This document shows positions 12,131-23,990 of a stretch of 64,000 nucleotides of DNA, in pieces. The stretch covers positions 19,592,001 through 19,656,000 of the forward strand of contig JBITNC010000002.1 of assembly GCA_050084985.1 (NCBI GenBank). Reading direction: 5' to 3'. The position numbers were made by a program, and so were the translations under genes. Source of the DNA: Nageia nagi. Lineage: Eukaryota > Pinophyta. Each line of letters begins with the position of its first letter. Positions within the stretch are counted from its first letter, which is position 1. Below the pieces are notes generated by a model that was given only the letters and a program-made list of their open reading frames with translations, made no database searches and was not told the origin of the DNA.

Positions 12131-14327
12131 ATGGGTCTGCTCCTTACAAGAACCTTACAATCTAGCAAAACAAATAAAAATTTACATTACTAAGTATCAA
12201 AAATCAAAACAACTGAAACATATAAGAAAATGATCAAAATAGAAACCAAAATAGGTTTTAAAGGAAAAATGTGATGTGAAAAAAAATTGAGCACAAGAAT
12301 GGGAAATTAAATGAAATGGAAATGGAAAATAAATGAATACTCATCGCATGCTCAAATGGGAGGCTACACAAATAGTCAACCATATGTCCCTTCCACCTGG
12401 TTAATGGCCTTTCCCACCATGTATGTTAGAGCCTATCTAATAACCCAACCCTTAGGGGAAATGAAGTCAAAGGGGAAATCAAATAATGGAAGGTAAAATG
12501 AAGTCACCAAGCTAGATGAAAATATCAGAGCACCAGATAGTGAAATAATAAAATGTTAATCATGCTAAAGCCAAAGTAAAAACCTATTTTTTATTTTCTT
12601 TTTTCTCTAAACTCTAGTTAAACGTATGCACTATAAATCATCAATTTGAATGCTTGAAAAATGGTATATTATATGAGGAAAATGCTTGAAAATATGTCAA
12701 TGGGCCATATCTTCTTTTTCAAAAACTAATTTTGCAAATTCCATGTTGTCAACAGCTTCCAAGTAGTAAAATTAACATACAAAATGTCACAATATGATCA
12801 AAAATTTAAAAAAAAAGAGAAAGATTGAATGTTTACATTATGTATTGGAAGTGAAATTGATCATATTCCATTTTTGATATTCATTAATAGTAAATGAATG
12901 CTGGTAGAGATGTTTGCAATATTACCAAACAATCCAAGTGTTATGATCAAATTCTAGTTTTGTTGAATCTAAATAGATGCACAACATGAGTGCTACTTAA
13001 TGGAAAAGGTGAATTTTACATTATGAAAATAAGATTTAATTAAATACATGTCTAAATTTTTCATTGTTGCATAGATGCATGATTTTTAATTGCTAAATAT
13101 TTGAATGGTAATTTTTTAATGCTAATTAAATTTACTATTTCTCCTAAAATGCAATTCTATTATTCTCATGCTATCAGCATGTGATTAAAGTGAAATTATG
13201 GATTCTTTCAAATGCTCATACTATTATTACAATTTTAATGGATAAAAAAGATTGATATCATGCTTTTATATTTGTTGCATAGTTAAAAACTACATAATGT
13301 CAAAAATTGAAAAATTTGTTGATTACAAGAAAAATATTATGCTATATGATGAGATGATTTCATGATCTTTGTAATACAAAACGTTATTACTTACATCAAA
13401 TTGGATATGGTTGGAATTTGTAGATCTTATATGATTATTTCCATGCTACTAATGACTTGTGTTTAGTATAGATTCATTGTGAATGGGGCATGTTACAAAA
13501 TCTTTGAATATATAATGAAAAATGCCATTATTTAACAAATATGCATTGTAATGAAAAAGATGAACAAAATTGCAAAAGATATGATTGTCAAATTTTATGA
13601 AATGCATGCTATCAATGGTGTAGGTTTACATTAAAAATTAATAAAATCAATTACTTCAATGTGATCAAATGTTCAATATTGATATGTAAGGCCAATGAAT
13701 ATTTAAATTTTTGTATCTTCATGGGAATGACATGATATTGTTCAATGTTATACTAACAAATGTTTTCAAAGCCATTGTCACTCCATAAGCAAAATCTTAT
13801 TAATTACAAGATTATTCCAAGCTTGAGTCATTAAAGAGGTTCTCATCATCTTGATAATCATAGTTATTCCAAGCTTGGGGTATTAAAGAGGACCTCATCA
13901 ATTTGATCTTCATATAATCATGGTAGTCTATATAGCATGGTTAAATATAACTATGAGTCGCATCGACCATAGTGAAATAATGGATATCATATTTATTTCA
14001 TCCTTGCTCTTTCAATTGATTATTATTTAATAGGATGTGATCTTGTAGGTATTATATTGGTTTTTTTATGAAGGTATTGTCTAAGAGAGTAGGATTCACA
14101 TAAAGACACTCTCTTCATATAGGGACTTCAATTTTTAGCTTAATTACCCAAAGCAGCATGAGTAAGAGGAAATGAAAGACCAAAAGGAGGAAGACAACAT
14201 ACCATACTTATCATATTGATCAAAAAAGGGAACTCCATTTTATTATTGAAAATTTTCTTCTCTTCTTTAGACTTCTTTGGATATGCAATTTCAATTCTTT
14301 TCATTTCATATCCAAATAGGGGCAAAA
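12131..14327. other. AT-rich region ending in a polypurine tract
   Basis: No gene is recognised. The last bases before the LTR (AATAGGGGCAAAA, 14315-14327) form a polypurine tract. The preceding 150 bases (TCTTCTCTTC-rich, then GGATATGCAATTTC) resemble the bases just before the 3' LTR of Gypsy-C at 58900-59045. This part is therefore probably the 3' untranslated region of a Tat-like element. The short open stretch at 14140-14325 (-) has no family motif. Confidence 0.45.
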
Positions 14328-15055
14328 TGTAGATGCCTAAAAATGATTTATTATTTATTTAATAAATGATATTTAAACTTCTTAAATGATTTAATGCAAT
14401 ATTAAATATGTCAAGATAAAAGGATATTATAATTTAATGCCATGTGTTATATTAAATGCTATATCATATATCATAAGTTTTATTTAAAGTATCTTGAATA
14501 TAACAATGCTTATATTATTGCAAGAGGTCAACCTTCACTCGTTTCTATGTCTTTTTAAGCTATATAAATAGGTGGAATAGGTTTTTCTTCACAAATCCAA
14601 ACTCTTTGATATGATAAGAACTATAATAAGTGGTTTTCAACTATAACAGTGTCTCTAGATGCCACCTAACATGAGAATTTGTTATACTTCAAGCTCTGGA
14701 ATTTCTATCTTTGGTGCACATCATAATTCACCATATCCCACACAATCAATGGTGTACTTCTCCTATGCTAGTAGCAATGTGTGTATTCTATATCATAGGT
14801 CCTAGATTTCAATGTTTAAGTATTTGATTTAGACACATGAAGATTTACCATGAACTCACCATAAATCCTACCCCCAAACCTCCAAATATTCATTGCTATC
14901 TACTTTTGAGGATTTTATATACACTTCATATCAGATCCATGTGTTTCATATATATTTATTGTAATTTGATATAGTGTACATATCTAGCTCTTGTTATATT
15001 GTATATCATTTTATTCATGATGTATATTCATATTTTACATAATTTAGAGTCTACA
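14328..15055 (+). repeat. Tat-like Gypsy LTR (728 bp) shared by two internal regions
   Basis: Starts TGTAGATGCC, as the Gypsy-C 3' LTR at 59046 does, and ends TCTACA, matching the ACTACA end of the Gypsy-C 5' LTR. A TATA-like TATATAAATAGG lies near 14560. A polypurine tract precedes it, as for a 3' LTR. A primer-binding-site-like TGCTGAACC follows at 15060-15068, as for a 5' LTR, and corresponds to TGGTGAACC after the Gypsy-C 5' LTR. One LTR therefore seems to separate two internal regions. No second copy for this family is in the window, so ends rest on comparison with Gypsy-C. Confidence 0.65.
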
Positions 15056-15229
15056 AAAATGCTGAACCATCTAGGAAAGAGGATAAATAAAGCTCATCAA
15101 AGAAAATAGATTGAAAATGAATTATTGAGAAAGTTGGCCAATATGACTATTCAACGGACATGACATTCATAGTAGGGTTTTAGACCTCAATAGAATTTTA
15201 AAAAATTCTCAAATCAAAAAAGAGGTGAC

Positions 15230-16150
15230 TACAGATATGAGAAGAAGACAATACCTATTTCCTTGGATAGACCTAAATATTTGACTCCAAATTCTTATTC
15301 TAATCTCTATAAGTATGAATATGAACCTAACAATTGTATTTCTATGAATATGTTACAAGAAATGATTGTAGAAAGTGAAGTATTATTGGGAAATAGTTAT
15401 ATGATCGAATAAGATGAATCTAATTTGCTTTAGAAAGAAAATAATGAGACTACATTAGAAAATTTCTTTGAGGATAGCGATGAAATTTCTAAATGTTATA
15501 CCATGAAAACTAGATTGCAAATAAAACTTCAAACTCAGTAGCAAGATAAAGATCAAATAAAATTGAAGGAGATTCAAAATGAACAAAATAAGAAAGACCC
15601 TTTTGGTTCAAAACATAATGTTGTAGAAGATTTATCTAAGAAGATAGCTAATGTTTTGATCCTACAAATCTTAAAAAATGATCCTCGAGCTATAAAGGAA
15701 CTCTTGGATACAATTAAACTTGTTAAAACTAGTATGAATTTTACTATGAAAAAAGTCAACAGTGGAGAATAGGTTTATATAGCTCATCAAAAATGACTAG
15801 GCTACCCCCATTTTATATGCCTCTATGGGTAAATAGCAAAAAATTATGCAATTGTATTTTAGATTAGGGAGCTACGAAAAACATCATGCCTTTTAAAGTA
15901 GCTCATATTTTGAAACTAAATTATGCTAAATTTGAATATACTTGTTTTCAAATGGATTGATCAAATATATAGATGGTTGAAAAAGTCAAAGACATTATTG
16001 TCAACTTATCTGCATTCCCAACTAAAAAGATTCTCATGAATATTCTAGTGGTCGATATGCCTATTTCTTATGACATGTTATTAGGAAGACAATTCAAAGC
16101 CACTATGGATGGTATGATTTCATTGTCAATCCTTAAATATAAAGCTAAAT
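15230..16150 (+). pseudogene. Gypsy-A gag-pol linker and aspartic protease (broken)
   Basis: A linker with a 69-aa open block (15563-15772; DPFGSKHNVVEDLSKKIAN, then LQILKNDPRAIKELL) precedes a retropepsin remnant around 15840-16150. The active-site region reads LD-stop-GATKNIMP, so the residue between Asp and Gly is a stop codon. The flap and C-terminal parts (NILVVDMPISYDMLLGRQF) follow in frame. The motif GATKNIMP is typical of plant Gypsy proteases. The stop in the active site makes it dead. Confidence 0.68.
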
Positions 16151-16317
16151 AAAAATGAGTGATTTTCCTTGAAGAAAATAGGATTGAATGAAATGTTCAA
16201 AAGAGTCTCACACATGAGGTAAATTTGCAAAAGAATCAATTGGTAGCCTTCTTCCAAGATGAGGAAATCGATTCATATTAAGATATCGAAGAAGAGCCTG
16301 AAAGAGAAATAAATATC

Positions 16318-16810
16318 GTAAATTTGAATGACGTGTGGAAGATGTATTTTGAAGGAAGTAAATGTAGGGAAGTAAATGAAGTAGGTGTTATTTTTATTAC
16401 ATATAATAGCATTAAAAAAATTATTCAATGAGATTAACCTTTCACTACACTAATAACCTAGTTGAGTATGAAGCTTTATATTAGGGATTAAATATAGCAA
16501 AGAAAGAGTTGTAGCTTCAAAATTTGATTTATTTCAAGGATGTAGAATTAATTATGAAATAGGTTAAAAATTAATTTCATACTAAGAACCCAATGTTGTG
16601 ATCTTACAGGAATCTTATTTGGGATATGATTGAAACTTTGATACCTTCAACATAACTCCTATTCCTTGAAACCAGAATTCTCATGCAAACTCTTTAGCTA
16701 TATCTGATTCTTTGATAACTTAGCTAGATCCCTCCCTTGGATTTGGGCATTATCAAATTGAATTACATTTTAGGTTAGTCATACCAGATAACATCAAACA
16801 TTGGTAAGTT
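16318..16810 (+). pseudogene. Archaeal-type RNase H placed before RT (Gypsy-A)
   Basis: The translation starts WKMYFEGSKCREVNEVGVIF. After a frameshift near 16430 it continues with FHYTNNLVEYEALY, the conserved TNN-EYEAL-GL block of the second RNase H found in Tat-lineage elements. Later pieces are SYRNLIWDMIETL, an NSHANSLA-like segment in a shifted frame and PDNIKHW. The same TNN-VEYEALILGL block occurs in Gypsy-C at about 53520, but there it lies after RT and the first RNase H. Its position here, between protease and RT, is an alternative order also known from some plant Gypsy polyproteins. Many stops; non-functional. Confidence 0.65.
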
Positions 16811-17089
16811 TTTGATTGTGATAGATAACTTTTACATTTCTTGCAATGCATAGAAGAATATTCAACAAGCTTTATGGAATAAAATAAAGTCCTATAATTT
16901 GAATTGAATAGAATTCCTTCCTGAATGATCAAACTAAAGAATCTTTATAATCAAAATGATCATTTTAATCATTAGAATTTGATCAAATAGATATATAAGA
17001 AAATGATAGCATTCAATTTGAATTTGAATGCAACAACTCAAGAAGTTTTGATCACTATTAGGTTCACTCTAAATGAGAAAGAAGGACTG

Positions 17090-17900
17090 ATCGAAGCATT
17101 CAAGAGACTCAAGAGTGTTTGTGCCTAGAACTACTATGACCTCAAAGGTTTCAGAAAAGATATATTTCAAAGCATTATGCCTTTGAAAGATAATTCTAAA
17201 TCCTTTAAATAAAAATTCCAAAAATTCAACCCAAAAATTAAAGGGATGATTAAAAAGGAAATTGAAAAAATATTGGCTTTAGATACCATTTATCCAATTA
17301 GACATTCTTCCTAGGTAGCCAACATTATTCCAGTTTGAAAGAAAAATGGAGATATTAGAATTTGTATTAATTTTAGTATCTCTACTTGGTTTCCATTAAA
17401 CATAATTATCAATTACCCATGATGGATCATCTCTTGCAGATCGTCAATGGATCAGAGATGTTTTCTTTATTAGATGGTTACTTTGGTTATAATCAGATTT
17501 GTGTTGCAGAGGAAGATCATTTTAAGATAGCATTTACCACTCCTTGGGGTATGTTTGCTTACAAGTGAATGTCATTTTGATCAATTAACTAATGCAGGAG
17601 CTACCTTTCATAAAGCTATGGATTTTGTTTTTATAGATTTGATCATTAAAATTATTGTTATATATCTAGATGATATGAAAATATTTTTAAAGTGAAAAAA
17701 AGACCATGTGAAACATGTTGTTCAAGTGTTGAAAATATGCAAAGGGTTTGAGATATCACTAAACCCAAAGAAATATGTTTCTAGAGTCAATGAAAGGAAA
17801 ATTTGGGATACATTATTTCAAAATATGGTAATCGTATTGATCCATAATGAGTAATTGCTATTTAAAAAGTTCTTTTACCAACAAGTAGAAAATCTTTGTA
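17090..17900 (+). pseudogene. Gypsy-A reverse transcriptase (broken)
   Basis: Copies element RNA into DNA in intact relatives. Visible blocks in order are NYYDLKGFRKDIFQSIMPL near 17130-17190, a basic KEIEKILALD segment near 17250, and VANIIPV with KKNGDIRICINF near 17310-17375. Then comes a 60-aa open block (17386-17568; MDHLLQIVNGSEMFSLLDGY, FKIAFTTPWGMFAY). After a frameshift near 17570 the text reads GATFHKAMDF, and the catalytic tetrad is YLDD at 17663-17674. NPKKYVSRVNE follows. YLDD instead of YVDD is common in this group. Several stops; inactive. Confidence 0.72.
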
Positions 17901-18860
17901 ATCATTCTTTGGAAAGATAAATTTCTTAAGAAGATTTATCCCAAACTTCACAAAAATTATGTTTCCTCTAAGAAAAATATTGAAACAAAATGTAGATTGT
18001 AAATGGTCAAATGAGGGGAAATTGGCATTTGAAGATATCAAAGAAGCTCTTGCAAGAGTACCAATCATAGTGCAGCCTGATTTTAGAAAACCTTTCAAAA
18101 TGTACACATATACATCAAATCATACGATTTCTTTAATATTAATGCAAGTGAATGATAAAAATAAAAAATATCTAATCACCTTCATGAGCCATGCATTGAA
18201 AAGCGTAGAAGAGAAGTATACCTTTCTGGAAAAATAAGCATTTGTTATTGTTAAGGCAGTGAAGAATTTTAAAGTTTATATTTATGGACAACAGGTGAGA
18301 GTATTGGTACCAGATCTAGCTATGAAATCTATTTTGACCCAGACAAGGTTTCAAGCCAATTAGGTTGCTCAGAGGGAGAGTGTTATATGAAATCATTGCA
18401 AATATTTCACCCTTAGAGGAGAATAAACAAGCTCAGGTGTTGATAATTTCAACTAATGAGAGAAATTGGTCCAATGATATTACAAAGTACCTAAAAATAG
18501 GACGTACATTAGAACATCTATCATTCAACACAAAATGAACTCTTAAAGTGAAATCAAGGAAGCACTATTTGTGTGAATATTCTTTTTTGAAAAAAAAATT
18601 ATGGTGTTTTATTAAGATGCATCAAAAATGACCAAATTTCAAAAATCTTCAAAGAGTTTCATGATGTAGTCTATGGTGGACATTTCATTCCTACCACAAC
18701 TATATATAAAATAATTAGGATTGGATATTATTGGGTGATTATGTTTCAAGACTGTAATGAATATGTCCATAGTTGTTTGGAATGTCAAAAATTTACTAGA
18801 AGAGAAAAGTTTAGAATTGGCCCCTTGAAACCAATTATAGCATATAAGGGCTTTTCAAAA
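17900..18860 (+). pseudogene. Gypsy-A RNase H and integrase zinc-binding region (broken, truncated)
   Basis: The connection and Gypsy RNase H read KINFLRRFIPNFTKIMFPL, then a 92-aa open block (17959-18237) with CKWSNEGKLAFEDIKEAL and YLITFMSHALKSVEEKYT. A stop follows, then AFVIVKAVKNFKVYIYGQ. The integrase HHCC-like zinc region is near 18650-18860: GGHFIPTTTIYKIIR, YYWVIMFQDC, then CLECQKF. Homology ends in the following GPLKPI segment. The catalytic DDE core is absent, so the element was cut by deletion or insertion here. Confidence 0.68.
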
Positions 18861-19320
18861 AGCCTATTGTGTGTTTATGAAGTTAAGAGCTTAGAAAATG
18901 TTATACAGTTGAGAACATATAGATTAGGGAGTTGAATGCTTACTAATGTGTAACCACCATTACTTATTCGACTCTTTGCAACAATGTCTCCAATCAACAA
19001 TGAATAATGTCTCTTGCAACAATGAACAACCAAACAATATCTTTGCAACAATGAAGAAACATAATATCTCTCCAATAATGAGTCGGTGACTATGTGATAG
19101 TCAACCATTAATGCAACGTAAGTGATTGGTAATGTAAAATATGCAAGATGATATGATATCCTCGAAATTCACACTTGATGCATTTATCTTGATTTTTAAT
19201 TGAAGATAAATGCATTAGATTTAATTGCGAATACTAAACGCATTACATTTGCCTAAGGGATAAACATATTTTATTTTTACATGGAGATAAACGACTACGT
19301 TTGCAAAAGAGATAAATGGG
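18861..19320. other. Non-coding stretch with short repeats and a hairpin
   Basis: After the truncated integrase comes a stretch in which TGCAACAATG recurs three times (about 18974-19055), suggesting a degenerate short tandem array. It is followed by the perfect inverted repeat listed separately. No gene is seen. Confidence 0.4.
19178..19215. repeat. 13 bp perfect inverted repeat, 12 nt loop
   Basis: ATGCATTTATCTT at 19178-19190 is the exact reverse complement of AAGATAAATGCAT at 19203-19215, with a 12-base loop. In RNA it would form a short hairpin. It could be the remains of a miniature inverted-repeat element or a chance palindrome; no function is assigned. Confidence 0.5.
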
Positions 19321-20460
19321 AGTTTAGTTGAAGTTGTTTCCGGCCGCGCAGACTAAAATTTTGTTTGTTTTCTTCTTTCGTGTCTTCTACTATTGTCGGC
19401 AGACGGAACGGAGGCGATTCTCCACTCTCAGTTCACAAACATTCATTACCATAATAATCTTGACGTGTATGTTTGTAATACAATTTACGTTTCCTAAATA
19501 AGAATGGCGGTGGATCCGTGAACTTTTGCCAGCGAGTTTCCAAGATTATCTTCCCATGTGAACGAAAATTGACGACTTCCAGATGACAACTGCTTGCACA
19601 AATCACTCTACTTAATTTGGACACGAGATCTACCATGAGTGGATTGTACCCTGAGGTTAATCACTGCTGCCATGGAAGAACCATCTATTCCTTGACTCCT
19701 CATCAATTTTATCACATGAAAATTATTTGTATGTCACAGTTGCGTAGTTGGTTTGGAATGAGTTCAACATCTCGTCAGTGACTTGTTCCATGGAAAAATG
19801 GGGAGAGCTTTTACGCAAGTTTCAACAGGAGAGTGAGCAATGAGCACGTCATATTGTGCTGCTATTTCTAAACAATACCTTTTCCGACATATTTTGCTAC
19901 CTAACTTTCAACTGCTCATTTGGGATTTATATTCAATTCCTCTAATAATGTTGAGAAAAGCTTTTTTGCAATGATCAACTACAGTACTACTTTACGTGGA
20001 GAATCATTTTGACATTGAATAAAAGCTGGAGATAAATGGAACCCAGAAGGATTAGAAGGATCATGGTATAACGTAGGATGGCTAGCAGTGTAGGTGGTAG
20101 GATTAAAAGGAAAAGCAGAAGGGCCCAACGGAAGACGTTTGGGCATAAATGAAAACGTTTCAAACGTGTTTTCCTTATATGGTTTGGGGACCTAGAATTA
20201 TTCACTCCCTACAAGCCATGAATGTGGGATTTTAGCATCGGAATAGCAAACAAGATTGAACTCTAAGAAGGCTTTAAAAGGCTCTTTCATACGTAATTCC
20301 TCTTTATATGAATATGTGGACAAGAGCTGTAAGTGTAGCCCTGAATTTACATTTTGTTGTTTTATAATTTGCTCTTTAGATCTATTAGTACTTGCGTATC
20401 CTATTATGAGGATTATGTCATGTTGAGAACTATAAGACTTCATTACACATTTAACTTTGG
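19320..20460. other. Less AT-rich stretch, possibly non-repetitive; no gene recognised
   Basis: Base composition and CpG content change here (for example GGCCGCGC near 19343 and CGGCAGACGGAACGG near 19397) compared with the TE-rich flanks. Short open stretches at 19433-19636 (-), 19987-20205 (-) and 20198-20443 (-) show no recognised domain and are not supported as genes. The stretch could hold a fragment of a host gene, a promoter or 5' leader, or an unrecognised element. Confidence 0.35.
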
Positions 20461-21553
20461 TTAAGTGCCTTTTAGGAACCTTATATCAACACTTTTGACA
20501 ATATTAACTAGATCACATGGTTTCCTCTAGGTCATCTTATATGATCAAATGATAGATAGAGGTGATCTAAATTGGAAATATATTGGTAGATATTCAACAA
20601 TGTAAGTAGTTTGTTATAGATTTTTTTTTAATCGAAAAAATACTTTAGAAGTATAATTAATAATGGTACTATTTGAAGAAATGAATTAAATCATCAAAAA
20701 ATTGTTAAGTCGCTAAAACATAGTAGTTTTTAGTAAGTGGTGAATTGTAACAAAAAAGGTGGAAAACTCAAAACAAACCATATAATGTTATATAATATCT
20801 GAAAGGTCTTGGAAAGAGCTTTCTAATGGTATATGTTGGTCACCACAAAAATCTCCAAAACTGTAGTGATTTATGGCAACATAAGACCCTATCATTAGCA
20901 ATTTCAAAACAAAAGTACCTCACAAAGGAAGGATTGGTATGGTGGCAATTCTTAAAGACTAATATTATATATCATTGAAAAGGTATTGAAAAAAGATTTA
21001 CAATATGAATCCTCTATAAGATCGTAGCTAAAGAAGATGTAGAAACATTGTGCTATCATTGGGTCTATGTCCTAATGCCTATGCTAGATAGTAATGAAGA
21101 GATACCTCCATGAAATAATCAAACAATAATACATTTGATATTAGATCTATACTAAAGTACACATATGGAATATGAAATTATAAATAGCTCATATAAAAGA
21201 TAAAATATCAAATCTTGATAGGTAATAGTAAAAAATCCAATTGATAGAATATATGTGAATTATCAAGAACAAGATTTTGATCTAATATCTTATATGCACT
21301 CTTATTTTTTAAATGTACAAGTCTCCACCTAGCCCAAGCTAGATTTCTTAGTGGTCCCTTTATCCTTACACCATAAATGAAGGAAATAATATGATATAAT
21401 GTCCATGTCGATCCAATAAGATAATATATCATAGATAATATCAAAATAAAGAACATACATCATCAAAGTGTATTTATTTTAGATGTCAATAGTTGCTCCC
21501 CTTTACAAATGTAATAGAATACTCCATGTAATTACACATTGAAAAGAAAGATA
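20461..21553. other. AT-rich spacer, nothing recognised
   Basis: No motif-bearing reading frame, terminal repeat or RNA gene is seen. The last five bases (AGATA, 21549-21553) are the target-site copy of the Copia-M insertion that follows. Confidence 0.5.
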
Positions 21554-22188
21554 TGTTAGGATTTAAAGAGTTCATATAACCAAGAGCATTCACAATTTAG
21601 ATTGTCTTTGGCAAAGAAGAAACAACATTAAGCATACTACTGAAAATAAACATCCATAAACATCAATCACACAAGAGAGACACAAGAGATAATGTGGTTC
21701 ACCTAGTGTAGGCTACATCCACGGAGAAGCTTTCAACTCTTTTGCATTCAAGTCCTCCAAGCAATACACCAGCAGCATAACCTTGCTACAACCTTCACTT
21801 TGGAGTTACAACAAAGCCTCACTACAATCTCTCTCTCAACAATTACAATCAACCTCACAAATGCTGTCAAATTACAGTCATACACACATATTCCAACTAC
21901 ATACATGCCTCAACTCAAGCCTCTTATTTATAGGTACAAACTAACCCAACTTAAACCCAAGTTGGATCAGGAAGGTCGTTAGGTAACCCCCAACCCTTCT
22001 ACAACTGCTGAACAGGTGTCATGGCTCCTTGGCAACTGAAAATTGGTTTGAAATGAGAAAGAAACTACCCTGTAGACCGATTGGCTTTATATACAAAACT
22101 ATCCTTCAGATTTACTAGCATCTTAGCCGGTTGGCTGGCTGGCCGGTTATGTCTGGCTGGTTCTGTCTTAGTCTCCATTTTCCTAACA
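21554..22188 (-). repeat. Copia-M 3' LTR (635 bp)
   Basis: Bounded by TGTTAGG on the plus-strand left and CTAACA on the right. It pairs with 26195-26828. On the minus strand a TATA-like CTATAAATAAGAGG (plus 21930s) marks the promoter position shared with the Copia-P LTRs. The first bases inside the element (ATCTCCCACTTGG, 22189-22201) are the complement of the purine-rich tract that primes plus-strand synthesis. Confidence 0.95.
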
Positions 22189-22248
22189 ATCTCCCACTTG
22201 GAGACTTCTTCCTCTGCAACAAGGGTCAAAAGCTCCTCATCTTGGCCT

Positions 22249-23990
22249 TTACTCCTTAAGACCAATCCAAGTTGAGCAAGAGCCCAACTTCTCATTTGTA
22301 ACAACTTTCGTGAACATGTCCGTAGGATTTTGTGACGTGTGAATCTTCCCCAAACTGACTGAACCATCCTCCAACGCTGCCCTGATGAAGTGGTACCTCA
22401 ATTTGATGTGTTTAGTTCTCGAATGGTAGGATGAGTTCTTTGCAAGATGGATAGCACTCTGGCTATCGCTCCATAGCTTCACATCCTCCTGCACCTTTCC
22501 TAGTTCCTCCATCAGTCTCTTCAACCAAATCAATTATTTACTCGCCTCTGTCATCACCACGTACTCTACCTCAATAGTGGAGAGAGCCACAACCTGTTGG
22601 AGTTTTGAAATCCAACTAACCACTGTACCTCCAATGGTAAACACATAACCTGTAGTGCTTCTCCCACCATCTATATCACCTGCCATGTCAGAATCAACAT
22701 ATCCTTGCAAACAAGAGTTAGATCCACCAAAACATAAAGAGTAATGAGAAGTACCCCTTAAATACCTAAGGATCCATTTAACTGCTTCCCAATGCCCTTT
22801 TCCTGGATTATTCATAAATCTACTAACCACTCCCACTGCTTGTGCTATATCTGGTCTAGTACATACCATTGCATACATTAAACTCCCAACCGCTGAAGCA
22901 TAAGGAACCTTATTCATGTACTCCTTTTCCTTATCTGTCTTAGGACATAAATGTTTGGTGAGTTTAAAATGTTTTGCCAATGGTAAAGTTACAGATTTTG
23001 CATTATTCATATTGAACCGTTTAAGAACCTTTTCAATATAGTCTTCTTGACTTAGTCTTAGTGAGTGGTTTTGTTTATCTCTTGTTATTTTCATTCCAAG
23101 AATTTGATTAGCTTCACCCAAATCTTTCATTTCAAAATTTTTAGCCAACTTTTCCTTAAGATCAACAATATCCTGCATACTAGGTCCTGCTAGCAACATG
23201 TCATCCACATATAAAAGCAAGATTACATAGTTGCCATTTGTTGTTCTTTTTATATACACACAATGATCAGATTGACATCTTACAAATTCATTTGTTACCA
23301 TGAAAGTGTCAAACTTATGATACCATTGCCTAGGTGCTTGTTTTAAGCCATACAAACTCTTTTCCAATTTACATACATACCCTTCTTTACCTTTGACCTC
23401 AAAACCTTCGGGTTGATGCATATAAATATCCTCCTCCAAATCCCCATGAAGGAAAGCTATCTTTACATCCAGTTGTTCAAGAAACAAATTTTCAGTAGCA
23501 ACAAGACTCAATATTGCTCTAATCGAGGTCATTTTAACAACTGGAGAAAAGATCTCATCATAATCAATACCTTTTTTCTGTTCGAAACCTTTTACCACAA
23601 GTCTCGCCTTGTACCTTTATCGCCCATCTGCATCCTCCTTTATCTTGTACACCCATTTGTTAGTAAGAGCCCTCTTACCCTCTGGAAGCTCAACCAAACT
23701 CCAAGTCTGATTCTTAAGTAAGGAGTCCATCTCCTCCTTCATAGCATGCTCCCACTTAATCTGTGTACCACCCTGCATAGCTTCATCAAAACATTCAGGT
23801 TCGCCACCATCAGTATAAAAAATATGATAAAGAGTAGGAGAATATCGTTCAGGAGGATTTCTAATCCTTGTGGATCTTCTAAGCGGCAAAGTTTGAGGTG
23901 TTTGTGGTGGAGGTGCTTCAACATTATCAGGACCCTTATATTGATCAACATCTTCTAGAGATACACTCTTGGGTTCCTCAACCTTTTGCA
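22249..23990 (-). pseudogene. Copia-M pol: end of integrase region, RT and RNase H
   Basis: Continues the polyprotein after a one-base deletion near 23998. Order on the minus strand: the linker rich in PQTPQT, then EEMDSLLKNQTWSLVELPEG and ALTNKWVYKIKED. A stop (TAA, near 23618) interrupts before RYKARL. A 354-aa block (22534-23598) holds DEIFSPVVKMTSIRAIL, QLDVKIAFLHGDLEEDIYM and SLYGLKQAPRQWYHKFD, with the catalytic YVDD at 23200-23211, then VGSLMYAMVCTRPDIA. A second stop near 22534 precedes the RNase H end: WSDSQSAIHLAKN, HSRTKHIKLRYHFIR and NPTDMFTK. Compared with Copia-P, the stops are a CAA to TAA and a GAA to TAA change. Only three defects in all separate this copy from an open frame. 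Confidence 0.9.

Larger units (their letters stand above)
15056..18860 (+). mobile_element. Gypsy-A: Tat-like Ty3/Gypsy pol region, no gag, 3'-truncated
   Basis: After the primer-binding-site-like sequence at 15060 there is no gag. A linker leads straight into protease, an archaeal-type RNase H, reverse transcriptase, the usual Gypsy RNase H and the zinc-binding part of integrase. Homology stops at about 18860 inside integrase, and no catalytic core or 3' LTR is seen. Stops and frameshifts occur throughout. Domain order is that of a subset of plant Tat-like elements in which the extra RNase H precedes RT. Confidence 0.72.

Noticed and set aside
19433-19636. Minus-strand 67-codon stretch as a host gene exon
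   Set aside because: No recognised domain, splice pattern or continuation was found; kept only as an unassigned, compositionally distinct stretch.
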